A stretch of 64,000 bases of DNA from Datura wrightii (taxonomy: Eukaryota; Streptophyta; Magnoliopsida; Solanales; Solanaceae): the NCBI GenBank assembly GCA_035772735.1, contig JASDFA010000010.1:138015001-138079000 (forward strand). The letters are read 5' to 3'. The notes beneath the pieces were generated by a model that was not told where the DNA came from, did no database searches, and worked only from the letters and a program-made list of their open reading frames with translations. The position numbers and the translations under genes were made by a program. Shown here piece by piece: positions 55,762-64,000 of the stretch; the stretch's first letter is position 1, and every line of letters starts with the position of its first letter.

Positions 55762-58700
55762 ATGGAGGACGACGTTGAGATGGCAGCGGCGGAAAACGGC
55801 GCCGTCGTGGTTCTTCTCTATTCCTCTTTTTATTCCTTCATTTTTATTTAATTCTTCAGTTCATCTGTTGTTTTCTTGTTTTCTGAAACCCTAATTCATG
55901 ATATTCGCATTTATGTGAATAATAATAATGTGTGTAAACAGGAATTGGATGACATGAAGAAGAGGTTGAAAGAGATGGAAGACGAAGCGGTTGCTCTCCG
56001 TGAAATGCAGGCCAAGGTCGAGAAAGAAATGGGTTCTGTTCAAGGTCTCCCTCTGTTTGTGTGTGAGCTTGAATTTGGCTTATTACTGAAATGTTTCTTG
56101 CTTGATGCGTAAAATAGATTCTTTATGCGACTATTTTCATTTTTCCAGTAGATAATTGTAGAATGGATTTATGGTAATGTGTATCTGTGACGAGGTAGCT
56201 AATTTGATCTTATTACATGGTTCGCATTACCTTAGATCCTATTGTAGGTGAGTGTAATATAAGTGAAATTACTTGGATGGCGTGTCCAAGCAAGGTCTCC
56301 CTATGTGTGGGTGTGCAAACATTTGAGTTATCACGGAAAAAGTTTTTTTTTTTTTGATTCGTAAAATAGATGCGTTATTAGACTATTTTAATTTTTCAAG
56401 TGGACAATTCTTTATGTGTATACATGATTTTGGTTCATATGTACTGGAAGAGGTAGCTAAATATTTTATTACCTACTTATTATCTTGTGTCATGTTGAGA
56501 ATTACAATAAGGCAGGTAAAAAATAATTTTCAAGCTGTTTTTTTTTTACATAAAATGATGAGTTGGGCACTTGAAACTTTTGCATAAAGAGTGAATTAGA
56601 AAAGATTTGTCTCTAGCTAGCCAGACCAGCTCGTCATAGAAAAGGCTTTTCAAAATGAGTCAAGTACAGCGAAGGGTGGAGTAGTTATAAATTAAGTTGG
56701 ATGTGCTGATATAGGTGGTGTTAAGTTATCTTGTTTTTTATTCTGTTTGCTGCATCAGGAAGGTTGTACCAATAATATCCTTGGTGGGTTTTCTTAAACT
56801 GCAATGATATGACATGTGCTTTTCTCTCAAAAATAGAGTTTTTGAAAGTGCAAAGTGAAAATAAGCAAGAAGCCTCCACTCCAGGCGTTAAGCAAAACGC
56901 TCACTTTATTGAAGTGACGGCGCAATTTTAAAATAAAAGACCAAAATAAACCTTGCACAAAGACAACATATATATAAGCAAATGTTTCAATTTTAAAACT
57001 AAAAGTTTAGGACAAGTTCCTATTCAAAAAAAATAAAAAGCACATGACAAATAAAATGAAAACCAAAAATCAAAATATTAATGAATCGACATCCTATTCT
57101 TCTACTATAATCGTTGTTAAGAGGAAAAAAATCAAAAATTTATACAAAGGGCTGCCTACTGCACCCCTTATTGAATTAGCAACATAACTAGTGTAGTCCC
57201 AGAAAGTGGGGTCTTGGGAGGGTCGAATGTACGAAGACCTTACCCCTACCTTAGAAAAAGAGAGGTGATTTTCGATAGACCCTCGGCTTAAAGATTAACA
57301 AATAAAACCAATTCAGAAAGAAGGAATGGATGAAGCAAAGCACGCTGACCAGTAACTAAAGCAAAATAATACAATACTCAAAGTACAAGAAACAATAGAT
57401 AATAATAAATATATAAGGGCAAGACACTACAAGACTAATACTAGGACTACTAGTATGGAAGAATACCAAATGATACAAGAAAAAGTAAAGGATATATAAA
57501 GGATAACTAACTTGACACAATTGGAAGGAAAGCAACCCTGGTTAAGAAACAAGGACCTCAAATCTGCAATCGAACAAGCACCAAGTTCTTAGAAAGACCT
57601 CAAGGGAGATTAATTACCCTTGCAACCCTCCTCTCTACACAATTAACAATCTAAGGCTAGGCAAAAGCTTAGCAATCTACTACACTCAAAATATGATTTG
57701 TTCAAAGTCATCAAAATCCCTATGAAAATTACAAGAATTCCTATTTATACTAATTAAGGAAAAGTAGAGACTATTACAAATATGCGCTTAATGAGTAAGG
57801 GCCTTGTTTGGTTCTCTTCCCTTTTCTTGAAATCAAAGAATGACCATTTGCAACATTAGCCCATCTTCTTTATCAACATGGCCACTTTGCGCTCCCGTAT
57901 CCTCTACCCTCCCAAGCTATCAGCCATATATAGACACCTTGGATTGCATCAAACCTACTACCTTAATTCGTGTCCTCCACAATCTCTTATCTAGGGCCAT
58001 ATCCTCGGAAGCTGAAACTGTGTCATATCTTGTCTGATCAGCTCTCCTCAGTACATCTTCCGCCTATCTCTCTCTTTCTTGTAATCATTGATCGACAACC
58101 TATTACACCTCCGCACTGCGACATTCAGACATCTTCTCTTCACATGTCTGAACTATCTCAACCCCGCTTCCTACATCTTATCCTCCCCTGAAGCTACTCC
58201 CATCTTGTTTCGGATATCCTCATTTTTAGTCCTATCTCTCCTAGAATACCCACGCATCCATCGCAATATCCTCATTTCCGCAACTTCATTTTATGAACAT
58301 GAGAGTTTTTGACCGGCCAACTCCACCCTATACAACATAGTTGGTCTAATCACCACTTTGTAGAACTTAATTTTAAGTTTTTGTGGCACCTTCTTATCAC
58401 ACAGGACTCTAGTTGCGAGCCTCCATTTCATCCCCTGCACTAATAAAGAGTGATATCTTTGTCAATCCCCCCATTTTCCTGAATAATAGACCCAAGATAC
58501 TTGAAACTTTCTCTCTTTTGAATAGTTTGTGTATCAAGCCTCACTTCTGCATCAGCCTCATGCATCACACCACTAAACTTGCACTCCAAGTATTCTATCT
58601 TGGTCCAACTCAACTTAAACCCTTTATATTCCAGAGTTTGTCTCCAAACCTCCAACTTAGCATTAACTGCGTCACGCGTCTCGTCAATCAAAATTACGTC

Positions 58701-60379
58701 ATCCGCTAATAACATTTACCATGATACCTCACTCTGAATTTACTGCATCAATTCATCCAATACCAAGGCAAATAAAAACAGCTAAAGGCTAATCCTGGTG
58801 TAGCCCATTATAATCGGGAAGTTCTCTGAGTCTTCTCCCACTGCCCTTATCTGGGTCTTGGCTCTTTCGTACATGTTCTTGATCGCCCTAGTGTACGCTG
58901 AGGTACACCTCTAGCCTCCAAGCATCTTCACAGAACCTCCCTTGTGACTTTGTCGTAAGTCTTTTCTAGGTTGATGAACACCATGTATAAGTCCTTTCTC
59001 TCCTTATACTGCTCCACCAGTCTCCTTATGAGATGAATGACTTCTGTAATCGAGTGCCTGACACAAATCCGTATTGGTTCTCAGAAATAGCCATGTCCCT
59101 TCTCATCCTCAGCTCCACCATCCTTTCCTAAACCTTCATAATGTAGCTTAGCAACTTGATACCCCTATAGTTGTTGCAATTTTGAATGTCGCCTTTGTTC
59201 TTGAACAACAGAATCATCGTACTCCATTTCCATCCTTCAGGCATCTTCACCGTCTTGAAAACGACATTAAACAACTTACTCAACCACTCCATGCTTGCCT
59301 TTGTTGTGCTTTTCAAAAATTCCACTGAGATCTCGTCTGACTCGGTTGTTCTACCTCTACGCATCTTACAAAGTAACACCCTGTGCTTCCTCAACCCCCT
59401 GTACGCCTACAATACCCACAATCGCGATACCTCTTTGTGCAAGTGATTGTGGATGAAAAAATTAAGTCTGCTGATTGCTGAAGAAGAAGAAAATAAGTGA
59501 AAAAAAAATGTCTGTTAATTGCTGAAGAAGAAGAAAATAAGTGAATAAAAAGGAGAAAAAAAACTGAAAAGAAAAATGAGAGAAGCCAGCCCCTCCAGCA
59601 GAGAAAAAAACAGAGGAGGCGAGGCTGGAAAAACCAGAGTAGTCCAGGCAACCTCATACACAGGAGCAAGCTATGAAGAGAACAGAAAAAATTTCACCAG
59701 CCCCTCCAGCAACGAAGAGGATGGAATATGAAGAAGGAGGAGGAAAATCAGAGAACTGGAGAAGAAAGTCGCACCAAGCAGGAAAAAAACCTTAGTCATG
59801 CTGGTTAGCACTTTTTCTTTGAAAAAGAGTCTAGCTTTATTGAATTAAAAACAAGTGTACACTTCCGGTGCTTCCATGGCTTCCACGCTTCTCGCTTTAA
59901 ATTGAGAAGCGCTTGCTTTTTCACTTCGCGTCACTTCAGCCTTAAAAAATGTTTGACCTATGCTCGCTTTCAATAACACTGCTCAGAAATATCTTGACCC
60001 TTTTAACTGTGAATTGAACAAGTCTTAAAAGCTATCTCTTCCTTTACAGATTGAAGTTTTAACCTACATTTTCAAAAGATAGCTCTTTTCTTTTTTTATT
60101 TTCACTAATGTGTGGCTTATAGTCTTCCATAGTTAATTTTGTTTGGATGGTCCTGGGAATGTGCAATAATGGTTTCTAAATTCTTTTTTGCATTTGCGTG
60201 TAGTTGTGGGATGCTTATTTCTAAGGATGAAGAAAGCATAAAACACTCATCATCTCTGTTGCTCCATTTATTGCATTTTATTTATTTGTTCACCTCAATT
60301 GAAGGCAGACCCTGCTGCGGCTGCTGCAAACCAGGCAAACAAGGAAGAAGTGGATTCTCGATCTATTTTTGTTGGAAAT
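55762..60379 (+). CDS. PABN: Nuclear poly(A)-binding protein, exons 1-3 (3' part beyond window)
   Basis: PABN proteins coat growing poly(A) tails in the nucleus and stimulate poly(A) polymerase. Exons: 55762-55809 (16 codons, acidic start MEDDVEM), 55942-56044 and 60309-60379. All introns are GT-AG at the visible ends: intron 1 is 132 bp, intron 2 4264 bp, and intron 3 starts at 60380 and leaves the window. Exon 2 encodes the family coiled coil (ELDDMKKRLKEMEDEAVALR, then EMQAKVEKEMG). Exon 3 encodes KEEVDSRSIFVGN, where IFVGN is the RNP2 strand of the single RNA-recognition motif. Phases fit: exon 2 ends with G, which joins AC of exon 3 to give Asp. The N-terminus is much shorter than in typical plant homologues, so a different first exon is possible. 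RNP1 is not in the window. Confidence 0.88.
56041..56530 (+). repeat. Degenerate 250-bp tandem duplication in PABN intron 2, including the splice donor
   Basis: CAAGGTCTCCCT at 56041 recurs exactly 250 bp later at 56291. Further matches follow in order (GATGCGTAAAATAGAT versus GATTCGTAAAATAGAT, then GAGGTAGCTAA and TTATTAC). The second copy gives a cryptic donor at 56295 that would shift the frame if used. Confidence 0.8.
56531..57177 (+). other. PABN intron 2, unassigned part
   Basis: No gene. Around 56853-56920 is a short repeat-like segment (AAGTGAAAATAAGCAAG, TTGAAGTGACGG) that resembles, in inverted form, 59911-59940 on the far side of the LINE. Confidence 0.45.
57178..59450 (-). mobile_element. 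LINE fragment 1 (RTE-like), antisense in PABN intron 2
   Basis: A 5'-truncated non-LTR retrotransposon. On the minus strand, RT blocks run from 59394 (EFLKSTTKASMEWLSKLFN, then NCNNYRGIKLLS) to 58715-58440 (LLADDVILIDETRDA, FKYLGSIIQENGGID), with the ADD active-site box kept. Stops and frameshifts are frequent. The 3' tail (57178-57300) reads GACCCCACTTTCTGGGACTAC and ends in GTTATGTTG. About 450 bp at roughly 57490-57950 has no partner in the second LINE and looks like a later insertion. Confidence 0.82.
59451..60308 (+). other. PABN intron 2, 3' part
   Basis: No gene. It holds a 45-bp tandem duplication (59465-59555, GATTGCTGAAGAAGAAGAAA twice), a repeated CCAGCCCCTCCAGCA (59587 and 59698) and a perfect hairpin CGCTTCTC/GAGAAGCG (59886-59911). 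A T-rich region precedes the acceptor GGCAG at 60304-60308. Confidence 0.6.
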
Positions 60380-60870
60380 GTGAGACTTCTGCCTTCCTAA
60401 AACTAATGATTCTTTCATTAAGTATCATCTTATATAAGCCTTTTCTACATAGCTGAACTGTATTTGTGTCTGTTTTTTGTGTTTTTTCATGAAGCACAAA
60501 ATTCAATTGCAAATGAGAAATTATAATTTGGAGTTCATCCTCTAGTTTATTGACATCTTTGTGAACCTGTGTACAAGATCTGTATCTCCCTTTTTTTATA
60601 AAAAAATAAGGCAATGAATTTCTTAGAAGCATCAAGCAGATGCAAAATTTACAAGGCATAGAAAAAGCAAAAAGACAATGTTAGCTCTATTACAAAAGGT
60701 CTATTCTAAAGTTAAGAAGCTAACAAAGTCCAAAAAGACTTCAGGGGAGGTAATAGGGGGAAGGTTGCACCAGCTACAAAGACTTGTTATGCATCTAATC
60801 TTAAGATTGTAGTTTGGAGTAGATTTTCCATCAAAACACCTAGTATTCCTCTCTGTCTAAATACATTTAA
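60380..60870 (+). other. Start of PABN intron 3
   Basis: It begins GTGAGA. No gene is visible. The expected next codons of the RNA-recognition motif do not occur anywhere up to 64000, so the intron is longer than 3.6 kb. Confidence 0.6.
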
Positions 60871-60879
60871 AATACAAGC

Positions 60880-61060
60880 AGGAATCATCTTCCAAATTGT
60901 CCTGATAAGACTTTCCAATCTTCCATGAGTTCCAACTAAACATAGCATCTTTAACACTCCCAGGCATTACCCAATTGAGACCAAAAGCTGAGATAAACAT
61001 GTTCCATACATCTGCAGCTGCTCCACAGTGTAGTAGAAGGTTGCCTATATCTCCCTTTTC
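60880..61060 (-). pseudogene. L1-type LINE zinc-binding RT fragment (zf-RVT)
   Basis: Reading the minus strand gives LLLHCGAAADVWNMFISAFG, then LNWVMPGSVKDAMFSW. This matches the zinc-binding C-terminal region of plant L1-type RTs (HC, then the W-M-P-x-x-V block). The upstream RT is absent and the remaining flanks are unreadable. It was read from the DNA because no long frame exists. Confidence 0.6.
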
Positions 61061-61069
61061 CTTTTTTTA

Positions 61070-61640
61070 TTTTTAAAAATGGATGCTTATCCAACTATAT
61101 GTTTTCTGGCCTAAGTAAATTGGTGTATGAATCATAGGAGAGTATTTATGCAAAAGTGGGTCCATTACTCTCACTTTCCATGATAGCTTCATAGTTGGAA
61201 AGCTGCTCTCTTTGTACCACTCAAACATTTAAAACAAATGGCGCCCTATTAATCAATCTTCCAAAATCTGCCCATGTATTTTTCTTGCACAAGCTATTTA
61301 CCTTTCTTGACTGATATTTGCTTTGATCTGTGTAATTGTGTATAGTTTATGCTTATTGAAGAATTCAGAGGTGAAAGATATCAAAAAGAATCACAAAGGA
61401 GGAGCAGAGTGAACATTTGTTTTTTTGATGCCTATGGGGATGCGTGATGCTATATAGTCTTACGTATTTAGGACTTAGTGCTCACAAGGAGCAGAATTCT
61501 GGGGGGTGGGGTGGGGGCAGAACAAGCAGAATTCCGGTGAAAAATAGCTCACAGTTGAGGACTCTTCAAATCAAAGGAATGCAAGACCTAAGTAAAGAAA
61601 ACAAAATGTAAATAGAAACAATTGAAAAGGAGCGTGATAA
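61070..61640. other. PABN intron 3, unassigned
   Basis: No supported feature apart from a G-rich run at 61500-61520. Confidence 0.4.
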
Positions 61641-61649
61641 CATATTTTT

Positions 61650-61860
61650 TGCAATGGAGAAATCTCTGAGAGCCAATGATGCATGGTTTGAAATTTGGTG
61701 GATAATAGACCCGCCCCCCTTTATCATTCTCCACTTAAATATTTGGCTTTTATTTGCGATTGATTCAAGCTCGTGACATGCCCTAAGCCACACATTATAC
61801 ACTTTTTCCTCCCCAGACCCCACTTGTGAGATTATACTGGGTCTGTTGTTGTTGTAAAAC
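61650..61860 (+). mobile_element. SINE-like repeat with LINE-type 3' tail
   Basis: The 3' part reads CCCCAGACCCCACTTGTGAG, then ATTATACTGGGTCTGTTGTTGTTG (61813-61856), a tail known from the TS SINE group of Solanaceae. GATTCAAGCTCGTGAC (61762-61777) resembles a degraded pol III B box. The 5' edge and A box are unclear. The open frame on the opposite strand is not a gene. Confidence 0.55.
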
Positions 61861-61977
61861 AACTCACAACTTTATCTAAAAAAAGAGAAAAAGAAACTTA
61901 CTTTTTAAAAAAACGCAAGGGAGAAAAGAAACTTACATTAGAATAGCATGTGTATTTGGCCTTTGTTGCACAAAATG

Positions 61978-64000
61978 CAAACAACAACATACCAGTGAAA
62001 TTCCACAAGTGGGGTCTGTGGAGGGTGGTGTTTACACAACCTTGCCCTACCATGTGAAGGTAGAAGAGGCTATTTCTGATAGATCCTCAACTCAAGTAAC
62101 GCATATCAAAAATCAAATATGTAAAAAAAATATATTAGTGAAGAAGCCATACTGAAAAAAATGGAGAAGAGAACAGTAGCAATAACAAATAATATAATAA
62201 AGAAGCAAAGGAAACAATAGGTAATATTAAAATTGAAGAATAAGCTAGTAGGAGAGTAATAATAACAATATTGATAAGGAAACTAGACAACGCCTGACTA
62301 CCTACTAACCTTCTACCCTAATTCTCAACCTTCATATCTTCCTATCAAGGGTCATTTCCTTGGCAAGTTGTAGGTGCAGGTCCTGTCTAATCACCTCTTC
62401 TCAATACTTCTTCGGCTTATCTCTATCTCTCCTCATACCCATCACAGACAACCCTTCCCACCTCTTTACTAGGGCATCTTAGCATCTCTTCGCATGCCTG
62501 AACTATCTCAGCCTTGCCTCCCTTATCTTGTCCACCACAGAGGCCACTCTCACCTTATCATGGATATCTTTGTTCCTAATTCTCTCTCTCCTAGTATACC
62601 CACACATCCATCTAAATATCTCATTTCCGCTACTTTCATTTTCTGAACATGTGAGTTCTTGATTGACCAATATTTCGCCCCATACAAAGCTTGTCTGACC
62701 TCCACTATATAAAACTTACCTTTAAGGCTTGGTGGCACGTTCTTATCACATGGGACACCGAATGCGAGCCTCCATTTCATCCACCTCACTCCAACACGAT
62801 GTGTAATATCCTCATCGATCTCCTTATTTCTTTGGATTATTGGCCCCAAATACTTGAAAGTTCCTCTCTGGTAGATGATTTGTGTATCATTTCTCACTTC
62901 CACACCTACCACATGAGTCATGTCACTGAGCTGCACTCCAGTATTTTGTCTTAGTCCAGCTCAACATGAACCTTTTAGACTTCAGAGTCTGTCTCCAAAC
63001 CTCCAACCTATTGTTAGCTCAACTGCGTGTTCGTCAATCAAAACTATTTTATTGGCAAATAGCATACACCATGGCATTGCTCTTTAGATATGTCGTGTTA
63101 GTTCATCCATCAGTAAGGCAAATAGAAACGGGCTAAGAGTTGATCCCTGGTGTAACCTCATCACGATTGGGAAATGCTTCGAGTCCCTACCCACTTTCCT
63201 CACTCAGGTCTTGGTTGCACCGTACATGTCCTTAATCACTAATGTGAACTACAGGTACACCCCTAGCTTTCAAACATTTCCATAGAATCTCCTAAGGATT
63301 TTGTTGTATGCGTTTATAGGTCAAAGAACACCATAGTTAAGTCCATCTTCCCCTCCCTATGTTGCTCCATCCAATTCCTTGCAAGATGTATGGCTTCTGT
63401 AGTCAAACGCCCTGACATGAATCCAAATTGGTCCTTAATGATAGACACATCCCTTCTCAACCCCATCTCCACCATCCTCTTCCAAACTTTCATAGTATGG
63501 TTTAGCAGCTTGATATCCCTGTAGTTGTTGCAATTCTGGATATTACCTTTGTTTATGTACAACGGGATCATTGTACTCCACCACCATTCTTCAGGCATTT
63601 TTGACTTCCTAAAAATGATGTTAAACAACTTAGTTAGTCACTCTATACCTGCTTTATCTACGCTCTTCTAGAATTCCATCGGAATCTTATCTAACTTGGT
63701 TGCCTCCCCCTCATAATCTTACATACAACCTCCTTCACCTCAAACTTTATACCCTTACAATACCCAAAATTTCAATAACTCTCAGAGTGCTCTAAATCGC
63801 CCAACAAAATGTTCCTGTTCCCTTTTTTATTCAAGAGTTTATGGAAGTATGTCTGTCATCTTCATCATATTATGTGCCTCTTCCACCAATTATTTGTTTT
63901 CTTCGTCTTTGATACACTTAACTTGATCTAGATCAGTGACCCTCCTTTCTCTCGCCTGGGCGAGCCTATACAACTTCTTATCCCCTCTTTTATCCTGTCA
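61978..64000 (-). mobile_element. LINE fragment 2 (RTE-like), antisense in PABN intron 3, runs off window
   Basis: On the minus strand: FNIIFRKSKMPEEWWWSTMI, NCNNYRDIKLLNHTMKVW and DQFGFMSGRLTTEAIH (63628-63314). Further on are FKYLGPIIQRNKEIDEDI and CDKNVPPSLKGKFY (62936-62550). These are the RT palm and the C-terminal region of the RTE clade. The 3' end at 61978-62060 has GACCCCACTTGTGGAATTTC and a (TTG)n tail. Frames are broken. The 5' end lies beyond 64000. Confidence 0.82.

Noticed and set aside
55876..56112. ATG at 55876 as the start of PABN exon 2 coding sequence
   Set aside because: The codons before 55942 are intron-like and end in AAACAG. The ATG at 55762 joined at 55809/55942 keeps the frame and gives an acidic start.

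Overview
This is nuclear DNA of a flowering plant with a large, repeat-rich genome. It is probably a member of the Solanaceae. That call rests on the mix of long-LTR chromoviruses, Athila-like elements with tRNA-Asp primer sites, RTE-type LINEs and a SINE with a (TTG)n tail, and it is an inference. About 47 kb is a stack of LTR retrotransposons inserted into one another. The last 8 kb holds the 5' half of one real host gene, a nuclear poly(A)-binding protein (PABN).

Layout, with letters used throughout. A (1-7686 and 23068-23883, + strand) is a decayed Ty3/gypsy chromovirus whose left end lies outside the window. B (7687-23062, minus strand, TSD CCAGG) is a second chromovirus inserted into the 3' LTR of A. 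C (15876-21817, + strand, TSD GACAC) is a young gag-only Athila-like element inserted into an LTR of B. D (23884-25953, + strand) is the tail and 3' LTR of an older relative of C, and A sits inside it. E (25954-28981, 39289-39682 and 45496-47232, minus strand) is a third chromovirus, and D sits in its RNase H region. The 5' LTR of E was hit twice more: by F (28982-39283, + strand, TSD TTAGG), a LARD-like element with about 4.5-kb LTRs and a 1.3-kb core, and by G (39683-45490, + strand, TSD GTACT), an Athila-group element that keeps RT and RNase H but has lost gag and integrase. E itself seems to lie in an older LTR, H (47233-48848). One chain is therefore six insertions deep: H, E, D, A, B, C.

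From 48849 to 54699 lie an LTR-like piece (I), a degenerate minisatellite, a LINE ORF1 relic and a clean 2195-bp solo LTR (J, TSD TGATG). From 55762 the PABN gene runs rightwards. Exons 1-3 are visible and the rest of its RNA-recognition motif is beyond the window. Its introns hold two antisense RTE LINE 3' fragments, an L1 zinc-binding relic and a SINE-like repeat.

Apart from the C gag-like frame and the PABN exons, every reading frame with a recognisable product is broken. The most interesting signals are structural: U3 regions packed with short palindromic words, a stem with an AGGA loop just upstream of the polypurine tract in several element families, a shared LTR core followed by a stem-loop with paired substitutions, and a run of hairpins directly after the gag stop of C. 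All were found by eye, and alignments would be needed to quantify them.
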